Positions 1 through 7,687 of a stretch of 64,000 nucleotides of DNA are shown piece by piece; position 1 is the first letter of the stretch; each line of letters opens with the position of its first letter. The notes beneath the pieces are model-generated. The model was not told where the DNA came from, searched no databases, and saw only the letters and a program-made list of their open reading frames with translations. Source of the DNA: Pseudomonadota bacterium (lineage in GTDB: Bacteria > Pseudomonadota > Alphaproteobacteria > Sphingomonadales > Sphingomonadaceae); assembly GCA_023418595.1 (NCBI GenBank), contig JAEZZI010000020.1:62001-126000 (forward strand). The letters are read 5' to 3'. The position numbers and the translations under genes are program-made.

Positions 1-705
1 CTGTCGCAGCGCCCGTTCAAGCTGACCGGCGACGGCGGCACCGTCTATCATGGCGATGTGCTGGTGATCGCGACCGGCGCGCAGGCCAAGTGGCTGGGGA
101 TGGAGTCGGAAGAGGCGCTGAAGGGAAAAGGTGTATCCGCCTGCGCCACTTGCGACGGTTTCTTCTATCGCGGCAAGAAGGTCGCGGTGATCGGCGGTGG
201 CAATACCGCGGTCGAGGAAGCCCTGTACCTGACCAACCACAGCCATGACGTTACGCTGATCCACCGCCGGGATTCTCTGCGCGCGGAAAAGATCCTGCAG
301 GACCGCCTGTTCGCCAACGAACGCATCACCGTTTTGTGGAACAAAGCAGTCGACAAATTCGTCGGCGGCGGCCAGCCCGAAGGCCTGGTCGCGCTCGAAC
401 TGCGCGACACGGCGACGGGCGAAACATCCACGCTGGAAGTCGAAGGCGGCTTCGTCGCGATCGGCCACCATCCCGCGACCGAATTGTTCCGCGGCCATGT
501 CGAACTGGACGAGGACCACTATATCAAGGTAGTGCCAGGCACCACGCGGACCAACGTTCCGGGCGTATTCGCGTGCGGCGACGTGATGGACAAGGTCTAT
601 CGTCAGGCGGTGACCGCTGCGGGCACCGGCTGCATGGCGGCGCTGGACGCCGAGCGGTTCCTGGCGGAGGTGGATTTCGAACAGGTCGCCGAAGCGGCGG
701 AGTAG
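1..705 (+). CDS. trxB: Thioredoxin-disulfide reductase, C-terminal part (5' end outside window)
   Basis: The reading frame is open from the first base, so the gene starts upstream; 234 residues are visible. The enzyme passes electrons from NADPH via FAD to thioredoxin in the cytoplasm. The redox-active pair reads CATC (visible residues 48-51), followed by the NADPH-binding Rossmann stretch VAVIGGGNTAVEEALYL. Near the C-terminus GVFACGDVMD, with the RQAVTAAGTGCMAA segment after it, is the usual second FAD-contact region of this family. The missing part is roughly the N-terminal FAD-binding quarter. It converges with the hydrolase gene on the other strand, with an inverted repeat between the two stop codons. 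The family assignment is secure. Confidence 0.96.
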   Translation: MSQRPFKLTGDGGTVYHGDVLVIATGAQAKWLGMESEEALKGKGVSACATCDGFFYRGKKVAVIGGGNTAVEEALYLTNHSHDVTLIHRRDSLRAEKILQDRLFANERITVLWNKAVDKFVGGGQPEGLVALELRDTATGETSTLEVEGGFVAIGHHPATELFRGHVELDEDHYIKVVPGTTRTNVPGVFACGDVMDKVYRQAVTAAGTGCMAALDAERFLAEVDFEQVAEAAE

Positions 706-720
706 GTTGCTTCCATAAGC

Positions 721-795
721 CGTCATCCCAGCGAGAGCTGGGATATCAGGCCGCATTCTAAACCGCTTGATATCCCAGCTTCCGCTGGGATGACG
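721..795. repeat. Intergenic inverted repeat, family A (GTCATCCCAGC type)
   Basis: Two long complementary arms, beginning CGTCATCCCAGC and ending GCTGGGATGACG, are separated by a short loop; each arm itself contains a small CCCAGC/GCTGGG hairpin. The element lies between the convergent stops of trxB and the exosortase-associated hydrolase, and its last base directly abuts the hydrolase stop codon (796-798). It could act as a bidirectional terminator or mRNA 3' stabiliser (inference). Related copies are at 26427, 28064 and 57212. Confidence 0.8.
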
Positions 796-1593
796 TTATT
801 TGAAGATTTGAAGCGCTTCGATTACCCGGTCGAACAGCCAATCGGCATCGCCTGCTCGTGCGAAGCTGTGGCTGGCCGTATCGCGTACAGCGATATCGGC
901 GCGCGCACGGATCGCCGCAAAACCGGACTGCGCGAACGCCGCGCGAAAGGCGATGGCGGTGTTGTCGCGTTCGGCGAGTAGGATCGTCGTCGGTGCGTTC
1001 GATGATTCCAGTGCCTTGGCCATGGCGTCGGCGAGCGGATTGTCCTTGCGCGGCGGTCGAGCCGAATTTCTCAACCCTTTGACAAGTTTGCCGATATTCA
1101 CGCCTCCGCTGGCCAGTCTCAACCATTGGCGCGGGTCGCGCAGCCGCTGTGCATAGCGGGCGCGGATCGCGGCCGGTGGGGGAAGGTCGCTTTCGCCCTC
1201 TATCACCCAGGGGTTGGCGAGCAGCAGCGCGTCGATCCCGGCGCGCTGGTGAAACAGCGCCAGCGCGGTCGCAGCGTCGCAATTGCCGAAGCCGACCATG
1301 CGTTCGACCGGCAATGCCTGGCGGAATGTCCGCGCCGCGGCGGCGATGTCGTCGCCGCTTTCGCGGAAAGCCCGATTCCGGCCTTCGGAATCGCCGATGC
1401 CGCGCCGGTCGAAGCGCATGACCGGATAGCCGGCAGCCGCCACGCGCTGCGCGAGCAAAGCCATTCCGCGATGCGCGCCGATGCGGATTTCGTTGCCGCC
1501 CGAGACGATCAGCAAGCCGGTGCGACCCTCGGCATGATCGAGCGTTCCCGCGAGCCGGTCGCCGCCGCAATCGAAACCGATCACTTCGCGCAT
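796..1593 (-). CDS. Exosortase A system-associated hydrolase 1 (alpha/beta hydrolase)
   Basis: This 265-residue alpha/beta-hydrolase belongs to the small subfamily found only beside exosortase A polysaccharide clusters; its substrate is unknown. The fold is suggested by FDRRGIGDSEG (about residues 61-71), the loop after strand 4, and by the nucleophile elbow at about residues 101-107, which reads GFGNCDA. That would make Cys105 the nucleophile instead of Ser. The ATG at 1593 was chosen because upstream residues are Arg/Pro-rich and unlike a protein start; it overlaps the end of the upstream hydrolase 2 gene by 13 bases. It is the last gene of a leftward ACP-hydrolase2-hydrolase1 operon, and its stop touches the inverted repeat at 721-795. 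A partner role with the acyl ligase/ACP across the divergent gap is inferred. Confidence 0.88.
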   Translation of the reverse strand: MREVIGFDCGGDRLAGTLDHAEGRTGLLIVSGGNEIRIGAHRGMALLAQRVAAAGYPVMRFDRRGIGDSEGRNRAFRESGDDIAAAARTFRQALPVERMVGFGNCDAATALALFHQRAGIDALLLANPWVIEGESDLPPPAAIRARYAQRLRDPRQWLRLASGGVNIGKLVKGLRNSARPPRKDNPLADAMAKALESSNAPTTILLAERDNTAIAFRAAFAQSGFAAIRARADIAVRDTASHSFARAGDADWLFDRVIEALQIFK

Positions 1594-2279
1594 CGGGCGA
1601 TCCAGTCGGCGATGTCGTCGGCCAGCGCGTCGGCGAGGGCAAGATCCTGGTCGGGTTCCAACCTTCGCCACAAAGGCGCGCCATCGAGGTGGCGATCGGC
1701 GGGGGCCGGGTCGCCGGTCAAGCGAACGATGCGCGTACGATCGCGAGACGTCAGAGCGGCATTATGAAGATCGGCCAGCAAGTCATTGGAAATGCGATTG
1801 CCCGCAATCTCGCTCATCGCCGATACTCGGGGCCACGCGATCGGCTCACCATCCTCCAGCGCCGCCGCTTTGGCGATGCGACCCAGTTCGCGGTGCAGCG
1901 AGGGGCCGTCCTGAGGGCTCAACCACCAGCGGCTGGCGACATCGGCCGCAGCATCGATCAGCGCGCCGCCCCGGATGGCGATGCTGTGGATTTCGGGATG
2001 GTCGCGGCGCGCTTCCTGAGCGGCGGCGGCGTAGGCGGCTTGCCAGTCGGCCAATCGGGCGTCTTCGGTCGCGACCAGACTCTCGCCGGCGCCGGGCAGG
2101 TCTGGCAGGGCCACCGATATGCCGTGGACGGTGAGTTGCATCAGCACCCGCATCATCAGCGCGCGGGTGCGGTTTGCTTCCTCGAACGGCGGCAGCGCGG
2201 CGATCGCCAGCGGTTGGCCGGCCTTGCCATGTCTAACCCACGCCTCGGTCCCGCCGGCCCAGGCGTAGCGGCTGTTCAA
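1581..2279 (-). CDS. Exosortase A system-associated hydrolase 2-like protein, TTG start
   Basis: This 232-residue protein matches the second hydrolase subfamily of exosortase A clusters: PPFEEANRTR near residue 30 is the family's PFAEEMNKSR-like signature, followed by a strand and the VALPDLPGAGES turn. The usual nucleophile elbow position reads IAIRGGA, with no Ser or Cys, so ordinary esterase chemistry is doubtful. No ATG lies near the expected start. The best start is TTG at 2279, which overlaps the ACP stop in a TTGA junction, so translation is probably coupled to the ACP gene. The C-terminal part is less conserved than I would expect, so the subfamily call is less sure than for hydrolase 1. 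Confidence 0.75.
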   Translation of the reverse strand: MNSRYAWAGGTEAWVRHGKAGQPLAIAALPPFEEANRTRALMMRVLMQLTVHGISVALPDLPGAGESLVATEDARLADWQAAYAAAAQEARRDHPEIHSIAIRGGALIDAAADVASRWWLSPQDGPSLHRELGRIAKAAALEDGEPIAWPRVSAMSEIAGNRISNDLLADLHNAALTSRDRTRIVRLTGDPAPADRHLDGAPLWRRLEPDQDLALADALADDIADWIARCAK

Positions 2280-2596
2280 CGCAGCGCCTTGTCGCTGGCG
2301 AAGCGGACAAGCGCGCCGAACGTCTCCAGCGTCTCCCCGTCGATATCGTCGTCCTCGATCAGGATGCCCAGCCGGTCCTCGAGTTCGGTCAACAATCCCG
2401 CGACCGCCATCGAGTCGAGTTCGGGTAGCGATCCGAACAAGGGCGTCGTCGCATCGAACGCCGCGACGCGTTCGGCGCTGATGCCCAGAGCGTCGCGCAA
2501 CACCGCGCGGACCGCCGCTTCGACCTGATCGACACCTTCCGGAACCAACGCGACCCCCCAATGACCCGTCCGTGACAGGGTATCGGCGTTAGCCAT
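2276..2596 (-). CDS. Acyl carrier protein of the exosortase A cluster
   Basis: A 106-residue carrier protein. The phosphopantetheine attachment site is ELDSMAV, with Ser62 as the predicted modified residue, set in a four-helix acidic domain (LEDRLGILIEDDDIDGET). It is longer than a fatty-acid ACP (about 78 residues) because of an N-terminal extension. Start chosen at the ATG at 2596 (MANADTL); an in-frame ATG at 2635 would add 13 residues but would eat into most of the 62-bp gap to the divergent ligase. It is the first gene of the leftward operon and lies opposite an AMP-forming ligase that could load it. The identity of the acyl group is unknown. Confidence 0.88.
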   Translation of the reverse strand: MANADTLSRTGHWGVALVPEGVDQVEAAVRAVLRDALGISAERVAAFDATTPLFGSLPELDSMAVAGLLTELEDRLGILIEDDDIDGETLETFGALVRFASDKALR

Positions 2597-2658
2597 TGGG
2601 ACGGGCGCTGCCAAGAGCGGCTTTGTGCGGCGCATCAAGCGCGGCTATCAGGGAGGCT
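2597..2658. promoter_or_regulatory. Divergent promoter region between ACP and ligase genes
   Basis: This 62-bp gap separates the two divergent arms of the exosortase cluster and must contain, or overlap, the start signals of both. The plus-strand side carries a strong ribosome binding site, GGGAGG, ending two bases before the ligase ATG region at 2659. I could not assign -35/-10 hexamers with confidence. The gap is short enough that the promoters probably overlap, which would tie the expression of the two arms together (inference). Confidence 0.4.
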
Positions 2659-4164
2659 ATGGTGCCGCTCGACCCCGTTCCCCGTCCGCTCGACCATCTG
2701 ACCGGCTTTGGCGCGCCGGATGCCATTGCATGGGGCGACCGGCATGGCGTCATGACCTATGCCGAATTGGAAGCGGAGGTCGCAAGGCTCGCGGGGTGGC
2801 TGGTCGGGTTCGGCTTCGACCGCGGCGCGCGAGTGGCGAGCTGGTTGCCCAAGACGCGCATCGCCTGCCTGATGCCGCTGGCGGCGGCGCGCGCCGGACT
2901 GGTGAATGTGCCGGTCAACCCCGCGCTCAAACGCGCGCAGGTCGCGCATATCCTAGCCGACAGCGGAGCGTCGCTGATGCTGACACAGGCGGCGCGGTTG
3001 GCGACGCTGGCGCCGGGCGACGTTCCGATGGGCTGCGCAACCGCCGATGAGAGCGATGTGCGCTTTAGCGCCGAACTCGCCAGGTCATCCTGTGATCCGA
3101 ATGACTTGTCGGCCATTCTTTACACGTCGGGTTCGACGGGGCGACCCAAGGGCGTGATGCTCAGCCACGCCAATCTCTGGCTCGGGGCGATCAGCGTCGC
3201 GCATTATCTGAACCTCTCTCCCGAGGACCGGGTGCTCGGCGTGCTGCCGCTGAGTTTCGATTATGGGCAGAACCAGCTGTTTTCGACCTGGGCGGCGGGG
3301 GCGAGCGTGTGGCCGCTCGATTATCTGACCGCGAAGGACGTGGTGCGCGCGGTCGAACGGCACGACATCACCACGATGGCGGGGGTGCCGCCGATGTGGA
3401 CGCAGGTGCTGGAAGCCCTGTGGCCGGATGACGTCGCGGCGCGGTTGCGGCGGCTCACCAATTCGGGCGGTGCGCTGACACCGCGCATGGTGCGGGCGCT
3501 GCGCGGGCGGTTCCCGAACGCCGATCTCTACCCGATGTACGGGCTGACCGAGGCGTTCCGTTCGACCTATCTGCCGCCCGAACTGGTCGATGCGCATCCC
3601 GATTCGATGGGGCGGGCGATCCCCTTTGCCGAGGTCATGGTGGTGCGAGCCGATGGCAGCCGCGCCGATGCCGGGGAGCCGGGCGAACTGGTCCATGCCG
3701 GGCCGCTGGTCGCGCAAGGCTATTGGCAGGACGCCGAGCGGACGGCCCAGCGGTTCCGGCCAGCGCCCGATTTTGCCGAATATGGCGGCATGGCGGTGTG
3801 GTCGGGTGACACCGTGACCGAGAGCGACGACGGATTGTTTCGCTTCGTCGGGCGCGACGACGAGATGATCAAATCTTCCGGAAATCGCATCAGCCCGAAC
3901 GAGATCGAAGAAGCGGTGCTTGCGGGCGGCGAGGTGCGCGAGGCGGCGGCGTTCGGCGTGGCTGACGAACGGTTGGGGCAGGCGATCCTAGTGTTCGCGA
4001 GCGCGACCGATCCGGTCACGGCGGAAGCGGCGTTGCGCGCGCGCCTGCGCCGCGATCTGCCCACATTCATGCAGCCGCAGCATTATGTCTGGCGCGACGA
4101 ATTGCCGCGCAACGCCAATGGCAAGCTCGACCGCAGCGGGTTGAAGGGGGAAGTGACGTCATGA
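2659..4164 (+). CDS. Acyl-CoA ligase (AMP-forming), exosortase A system-associated
   Basis: A 501-residue member of the ANL (acyl-CoA synthetase/NRPS adenylation) superfamily. The P-loop-like motif YTSGSTGRPKG is at residues 155-165, YGLTEAF is the A5-type motif, SGDTV... and FVGRDDEMIKSSGNRISP are the A7/A8 hinge motifs, and the catalytic lysine in NGKLDRSG is Lys489. It would activate a carboxylic acid as acyl-adenylate and pass it to CoA or, plausibly, to the divergent ACP. The ATG at 2659 is supported by GGGAGG a few bases upstream; earlier in-frame starts lack this. Its stop overlaps the decarboxylase start by 4 bases (ATGA). The family is known as ligase 1 of exosortase A clusters; the natural acid is not known. 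Confidence 0.92.
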   Translation: MVPLDPVPRPLDHLTGFGAPDAIAWGDRHGVMTYAELEAEVARLAGWLVGFGFDRGARVASWLPKTRIACLMPLAAARAGLVNVPVNPALKRAQVAHILADSGASLMLTQAARLATLAPGDVPMGCATADESDVRFSAELARSSCDPNDLSAILYTSGSTGRPKGVMLSHANLWLGAISVAHYLNLSPEDRVLGVLPLSFDYGQNQLFSTWAAGASVWPLDYLTAKDVVRAVERHDITTMAGVPPMWTQVLEALWPDDVAARLRRLTNSGGALTPRMVRALRGRFPNADLYPMYGLTEAFRSTYLPPELVDAHPDSMGRAIPFAEVMVVRADGSRADAGEPGELVHAGPLVAQGYWQDAERTAQRFRPAPDFAEYGGMAVWSGDTVTESDDGLFRFVGRDDEMIKSSGNRISPNEIEEAVLAGGEVREAAAFGVADERLGQAILVFASATDPVTAEAALRARLRRDLPTFMQPQHYVWRDELPRNANGKLDRSGLKGEVTS

Positions 4165-5399
4165 AGCCGATGGGTCCGATCCCGCCGGAATTTGCCGGGC
4201 AAGCCGCGCTGACGATCGGTGGCATGGACGCCGAAATGCTGATCGCGCGTGCTGGGGGGGCGCCCGCTTTCGTCTATGATTTCAGCATAGTCGCGGCGCG
4301 CGTTCAGCGGTTCCGCGAAGCCTTCGGACCGCAGATCGCGCTGCATTACGCGATCAAGGCCAATCCGATGCCTGAACTGGTCGCTGCCATCGCGCAGCTT
4401 GTCGATGGGTTGGACGTCGCCTCGGCGGGGGAATTGGTCAAGGCGCGTGAGGCGATGGATGCTGCGCACATCAGCTTCGCCGGGCCGGGCAAACGTGACG
4501 CCGATCTCGAATTCGCAATCCGCGAAGGGGTAACGATCAACCTGGAATCCGATCGCGAAGCGAGCCGCGCCTTTGCGATCGGCCATCGCATCGGCTTCAC
4601 CCCGCGGCTGGCGGTGCGGGTGAACCCCGATTTCGAGCTGCGGGGATCGGGGATGAAGATGGGCGGGCGCGCCAGCCCGTTCGGGGTCGATTCGGGCGAG
4701 GCGGCGGCGCTGGTCCGGCGGGTGTTGAGCGAGGGCGCGGAATGGCGCGGCTTCCACATCTTTGCCGGGTCGCAGGCACTGGACAGCGATGCGATCATCG
4801 AGACACAGGCGCAGACGCTGGCGCTGGCTGCGCGACTGGCGGACGGGGCGGGGGCATCGCCTTCGCTCGTCAATCTGGGGGGCGGATTCGGAATACCCTA
4901 TTTCACCAACGACTTACCGGTCGATATTGAGCGTGTGGGTGAGGCTTTGGCGCGCACAATGCTCAAGCGTCCCGACAGCCTGGCGGACAGCAAATTTGCT
5001 ATCGAACTGGGTCGGTGGCTGGTCGGTGAAAGCGGCGTCTATCTGACCCGCATCGTCGATCGCAAGACCAGCCAGGGGGAGACGTTTCTGGTCGTCGATG
5101 GCGGGCTGCATCACCAGCTGGCCGCCAGCGGCAATTTCGGGACGGTGGTTCGCCGCACCTATCCCGTTGCGGTCGCGGCGCGGATGGGTGAGGCGGCGGT
5201 CGAGACGGTCAGCGTCGTCGGGTGCCTGTGCACGCCGCTCGACCGGCTGGCGGACAGGGTGGCGCTGCCGCAGGCGGAGGTGGGTGACGTCATCGCGGTG
5301 TTTCTGGCGGGCGCTTATGGCCGCACCGCCAGTCCCGAAGCCTTTCTGGGTCACCCGGCGCCGAAGGAATTGCTGATCGGCGGGGAGCATCAGCCCTAA
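4161..5399 (+). CDS. PLP-dependent decarboxylase, exosortase A system-associated
   Basis: A 412-residue fold-III PLP enzyme related to diaminopimelate and ornithine decarboxylases. Lys66 in HYAIKANP is the Schiff-base lysine; LGGGFGIPY is the phosphate-binding glycine loop; CTPLDRLAD and GAYGRTASPEAFLGH near the C-terminus fit the dimer-contributed active-site Cys and Tyr regions. It probably decarboxylates an amino acid, or an aminoacyl group held by the ACP made from the divergent operon, but no substrate has been shown. It is translationally coupled to the ligase (ATGA overlap at 4161-4164). The pairing of ligase and decarboxylase is characteristic of XrtA clusters. Confidence 0.92.
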   Translation: MKPMGPIPPEFAGQAALTIGGMDAEMLIARAGGAPAFVYDFSIVAARVQRFREAFGPQIALHYAIKANPMPELVAAIAQLVDGLDVASAGELVKAREAMDAAHISFAGPGKRDADLEFAIREGVTINLESDREASRAFAIGHRIGFTPRLAVRVNPDFELRGSGMKMGGRASPFGVDSGEAAALVRRVLSEGAEWRGFHIFAGSQALDSDAIIETQAQTLALAARLADGAGASPSLVNLGGGFGIPYFTNDLPVDIERVGEALARTMLKRPDSLADSKFAIELGRWLVGESGVYLTRIVDRKTSQGETFLVVDGGLHHQLAASGNFGTVVRRTYPVAVAARMGEAAVETVSVVGCLCTPLDRLADRVALPQAEVGDVIAVFLAGAYGRTASPEAFLGHPAPKELLIGGEHQP

Positions 5400-5499
5400 C
5401 CCTAACTTAACCTCTCATCGGCATAGCTTTGCCCAATCTGTGCGGGAAATGTGGCGTCACGCCGCGTGAAAACCCGCACCGATCGGGAGGTTCAAGGCA
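5400..5499 (+). promoter_or_regulatory. Gap before the export/biosynthesis genes, probable promoter
   Basis: This is the only sizeable break in the rightward exosortase cluster between 2659 and 17904. It ends in a good ribosome binding site (GGGAGG at 5485-5490) ten bases before the export-lipoprotein ATG. An independent promoter for the export and biosynthesis genes is likely, but no clear sigma-70 or sigma-54 element could be picked out by eye. Confidence 0.3.
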
Positions 5500-6144
5500 A
5501 TGCGCGTGGTCAAGTCCGGTATCCGAATCCTGTTGCCGCTGGGGCTGGGGATCGCGCTTGCGTCCTGCGCGTCGAGCGGCGGACGGCCCGAATTGCCGCC
5601 GGCGTCGATGACATCGACCAAGGACGCGACCACCGAACAATATCTGATCGGTCCGCTCGATTCGCTTCAGATCTTTGTCTGGCGGAACCCCGAATTGTCG
5701 GCAAAGGTTCAGGTGCGCCCCGATGGCCGCATCACCACGCCGCTGATCAGCGACATGCCCGCCGTGGGGAAAACCCCGGCGATGCTGGCCGACGACATCA
5801 AGATCGCGCTGACCGAATATATCCAGAACCCGCTGGTGTCGGTGATCGTCGAGAATTTCTCCGGCACGTTCAACCAGCAGGTGCGGATCGTGGGCGCGAC
5901 GGAAAAACCCGCCGCGATACCCTTCCGTGCCAACATGACCTTGCTCGATGCGATGATCTCGGTCGGGGGATTGAACGAATTTGCCGCGGGCAACCGCGCG
6001 CGCCTCGTCCGCTTCGACCGGACAAGCGGCAAGCAGGTCGAATATGCGCTGCGCCTGTCCAGCCTGCTGAAGGACGGCGATACCCGCGCCAATGTCCGGC
6101 TGGAGCCGGGCGACGTCATCATCATCCCCACCAGCATGTTCTGA
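5500..6144 (+). CDS. XrtA/PEP-CTERM system polysaccharide export lipoprotein (Wza-like)
   Basis: This 214-residue outer-membrane polysaccharide export protein has a lipoprotein signal: a hydrophobic stretch ending LASC, with lipidation at Cys23. YLIGPLDSLQIFVWRNPELS (about residues 47-66) starts the Poly_export domain, followed by VRPDGRITTPLISDMPAVG. SLBB-type repeats follow (VRIVGATEKP... and LLDAMISVGGLNEFAAGN). It would form the outer-membrane channel through which the polymer leaves, together with the Wzz-like protein encoded 12 bases downstream. Length and sequence agree with the PEP-CTERM-associated subfamily, which is shorter than Wza of E. coli. Confidence 0.94.
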   Translation: MRVVKSGIRILLPLGLGIALASCASSGGRPELPPASMTSTKDATTEQYLIGPLDSLQIFVWRNPELSAKVQVRPDGRITTPLISDMPAVGKTPAMLADDIKIALTEYIQNPLVSVIVENFSGTFNQQVRIVGATEKPAAIPFRANMTLLDAMISVGGLNEFAAGNRARLVRFDRTSGKQVEYALRLSSLLKDGDTRANVRLEPGDVIIIPTSMF

Positions 6145-6156
6145 GGCAGCGCTTAG

Positions 6157-7677
6157 ATGGGTAGTCTTTACGAAGAAGCGCGCGGGATCGTGCATCAGCT
6201 GTGGCAGCGGCGCTGGATCGCGCTGGCGGTGGCATGGGGCGTGTGCGTGCTCGGCTGGCTGGTCGTGTCGCTGATCCCCAATCAATATGTGTCGACCGCG
6301 CGGGTGTTCGTGCAGCTTCGCACCATCCTGCCGAGCCAGGATTCGAGTTTCCAGCAGATGGAACGCGCCAAGGATATCGAGCGCGTGCGCCAGACGCTGA
6401 CCAGCCAGGTCAATCTGCAAAAGGTGGTGCGCGGCACCGACCTGGCCCAGACCGCGACGACCGATGCGCAGGTCGCGGCGCGTGCCGCTGGCCTGGCGAC
6501 CAAAATCACCGTGGTGGCCACACAGGAGAACCTGTTCGAGATTTCGGCGACGACCGAAAGCCCGCGCCAGTCGCAGCAGATCGTGCAAAAGCTGATCGAC
6601 ATCTTCGTCGAGGACAATATCGCCAACCAGCGCGACGAGTCGGGGCAATCGCTCCGTTTCCTCGACCAGCAGATCGAAACGCGACAGCGGGCGCTGCAAG
6701 AGGCCGAGGCACGCAGCGCGGCATTCTACGCGCGGTTCCTGGGATCGCTGCCCGGCACCGGGTCGCTCGACGAGCGCGTCGGCACCGCGCGCACCCAGTT
6801 GAGCCAGATCGAGGGCGAACTGCTCGCCGCGCAAAGCAGCCTGTCGGCGGTCAACAGCCAGATGGCGGGAACGCCCGCGACCGTCCCCGGCATGGCCGGG
6901 GCACCCGTCGCCGGGCCGGCGCGCGCGCGCGTCGCGACGATCGAGGGGCAGCTGGCGGAGGCACGCGGTCGCGGCTGGACCGATTCGCATCCCGATGTGC
7001 AGGCGCTGCAAAGCCAGTTGTCGCAGGCCCGAGCCGCCGCGCAAGGCGAGCCGACCTATGGCGGGGGAGCGGCGGGCGCGAACAATCCGCTCTATCTTCA
7101 GCTGCGGTCGATGCAGGCCGAGCGATCGGCCCGCGTCGCCGAGCTTAACCAGCGCCGCGCGCAGTTGCAGGCGGACCTGTCCACGCTTCAGGCGCAGATC
7201 AACGCCGATCCGGCGGCGGCCGCCGAACAGGCGCGGATCGACCGCGACTTGCAGGTCATGAAGGACGAATATGCCAAGCTGCTGACCAGCCGCGAGGCCG
7301 CGCGCCTGCAATCGCAGGTGCAGACCGAAACCGACGCGGTGAAATTCAGCGTCATCGATCCGCCCGCACAGCCGACCGCGCCTGCCGCGCCCAGCCGTCC
7401 ACTGCTGCTGTCGGGCGTGCTGTTCGTCGGGCTGGCGGCAGGGATCGGCGCGGCATTTGCGCTCAGCCAGCTGCAATCGACCTTTTCCAGCGCAGGCAAG
7501 CTCGAAAAGGCGGCGGGTATCCCGGTGATCGGGTCGATCGGCGAGATCGTGAACGACGCGACGCGCGCGCTGCGCCGCCAGCGGCTGAAGCAATTCGCCG
7601 GCGCCGCAGGCGCGCTGGGCGGTGCGTGGCTGATCCTGCTGGCCGTCGAAATGGTCCAGCGCGGCATGGTGGCGTGA
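6157..7677 (+). CDS. XrtA system polysaccharide chain-length determinant (Wzz/PCP family)
   Basis: A 506-residue inner-membrane co-polymerase. It has an N-terminal membrane segment at about residues 21-40, a long periplasmic part rich in Gln/Arg/Ala coiled coil (about 160-400), a second membrane segment at about 413-433 after the Pro-rich PPAQPTAPAAPSRP stretch, and a third hydrophobic stretch near the C-terminus (about 478-500). It sets polymer length and contacts the tyrosine kinase encoded next. The extra C-terminal segment after the second TM is typical for the PEP-CTERM subfamily. The gene sits 12 bases after the export gene and 10 bases before the kinase gene. Confidence 0.93.
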   Translation: MGSLYEEARGIVHQLWQRRWIALAVAWGVCVLGWLVVSLIPNQYVSTARVFVQLRTILPSQDSSFQQMERAKDIERVRQTLTSQVNLQKVVRGTDLAQTATTDAQVAARAAGLATKITVVATQENLFEISATTESPRQSQQIVQKLIDIFVEDNIANQRDESGQSLRFLDQQIETRQRALQEAEARSAAFYARFLGSLPGTGSLDERVGTARTQLSQIEGELLAAQSSLSAVNSQMAGTPATVPGMAGAPVAGPARARVATIEGQLAEARGRGWTDSHPDVQALQSQLSQARAAAQGEPTYGGGAAGANNPLYLQLRSMQAERSARVAELNQRRAQLQADLSTLQAQINADPAAAAEQARIDRDLQVMKDEYAKLLTSREAARLQSQVQTETDAVKFSVIDPPAQPTAPAAPSRPLLLSGVLFVGLAAGIGAAFALSQLQSTFSSAGKLEKAAGIPVIGSIGEIVNDATRALRRQRLKQFAGAAGALGGAWLILLAVEMVQRGMVA

Positions 7678-7687
7678 GGAAAAGACG

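Noticed and set aside
5410..5450. Sigma-54-like promoter before the export lipoprotein gene
   Set aside because: A GG...GC pair is present near TCGGCATAGCTTTGC, but the spacing is 9 instead of 10 bases, so the match to GG-N10-GC fails.
5407..7593. Very long open frame on the minus strand (over 700 codons) opposite the export and chain-length genes
   Set aside because: Composition is His/Arg/Gln/Gly-rich without motifs, as expected from the antisense of a GC-rich gene with strong codon bias; the plus-strand genes are well supported.
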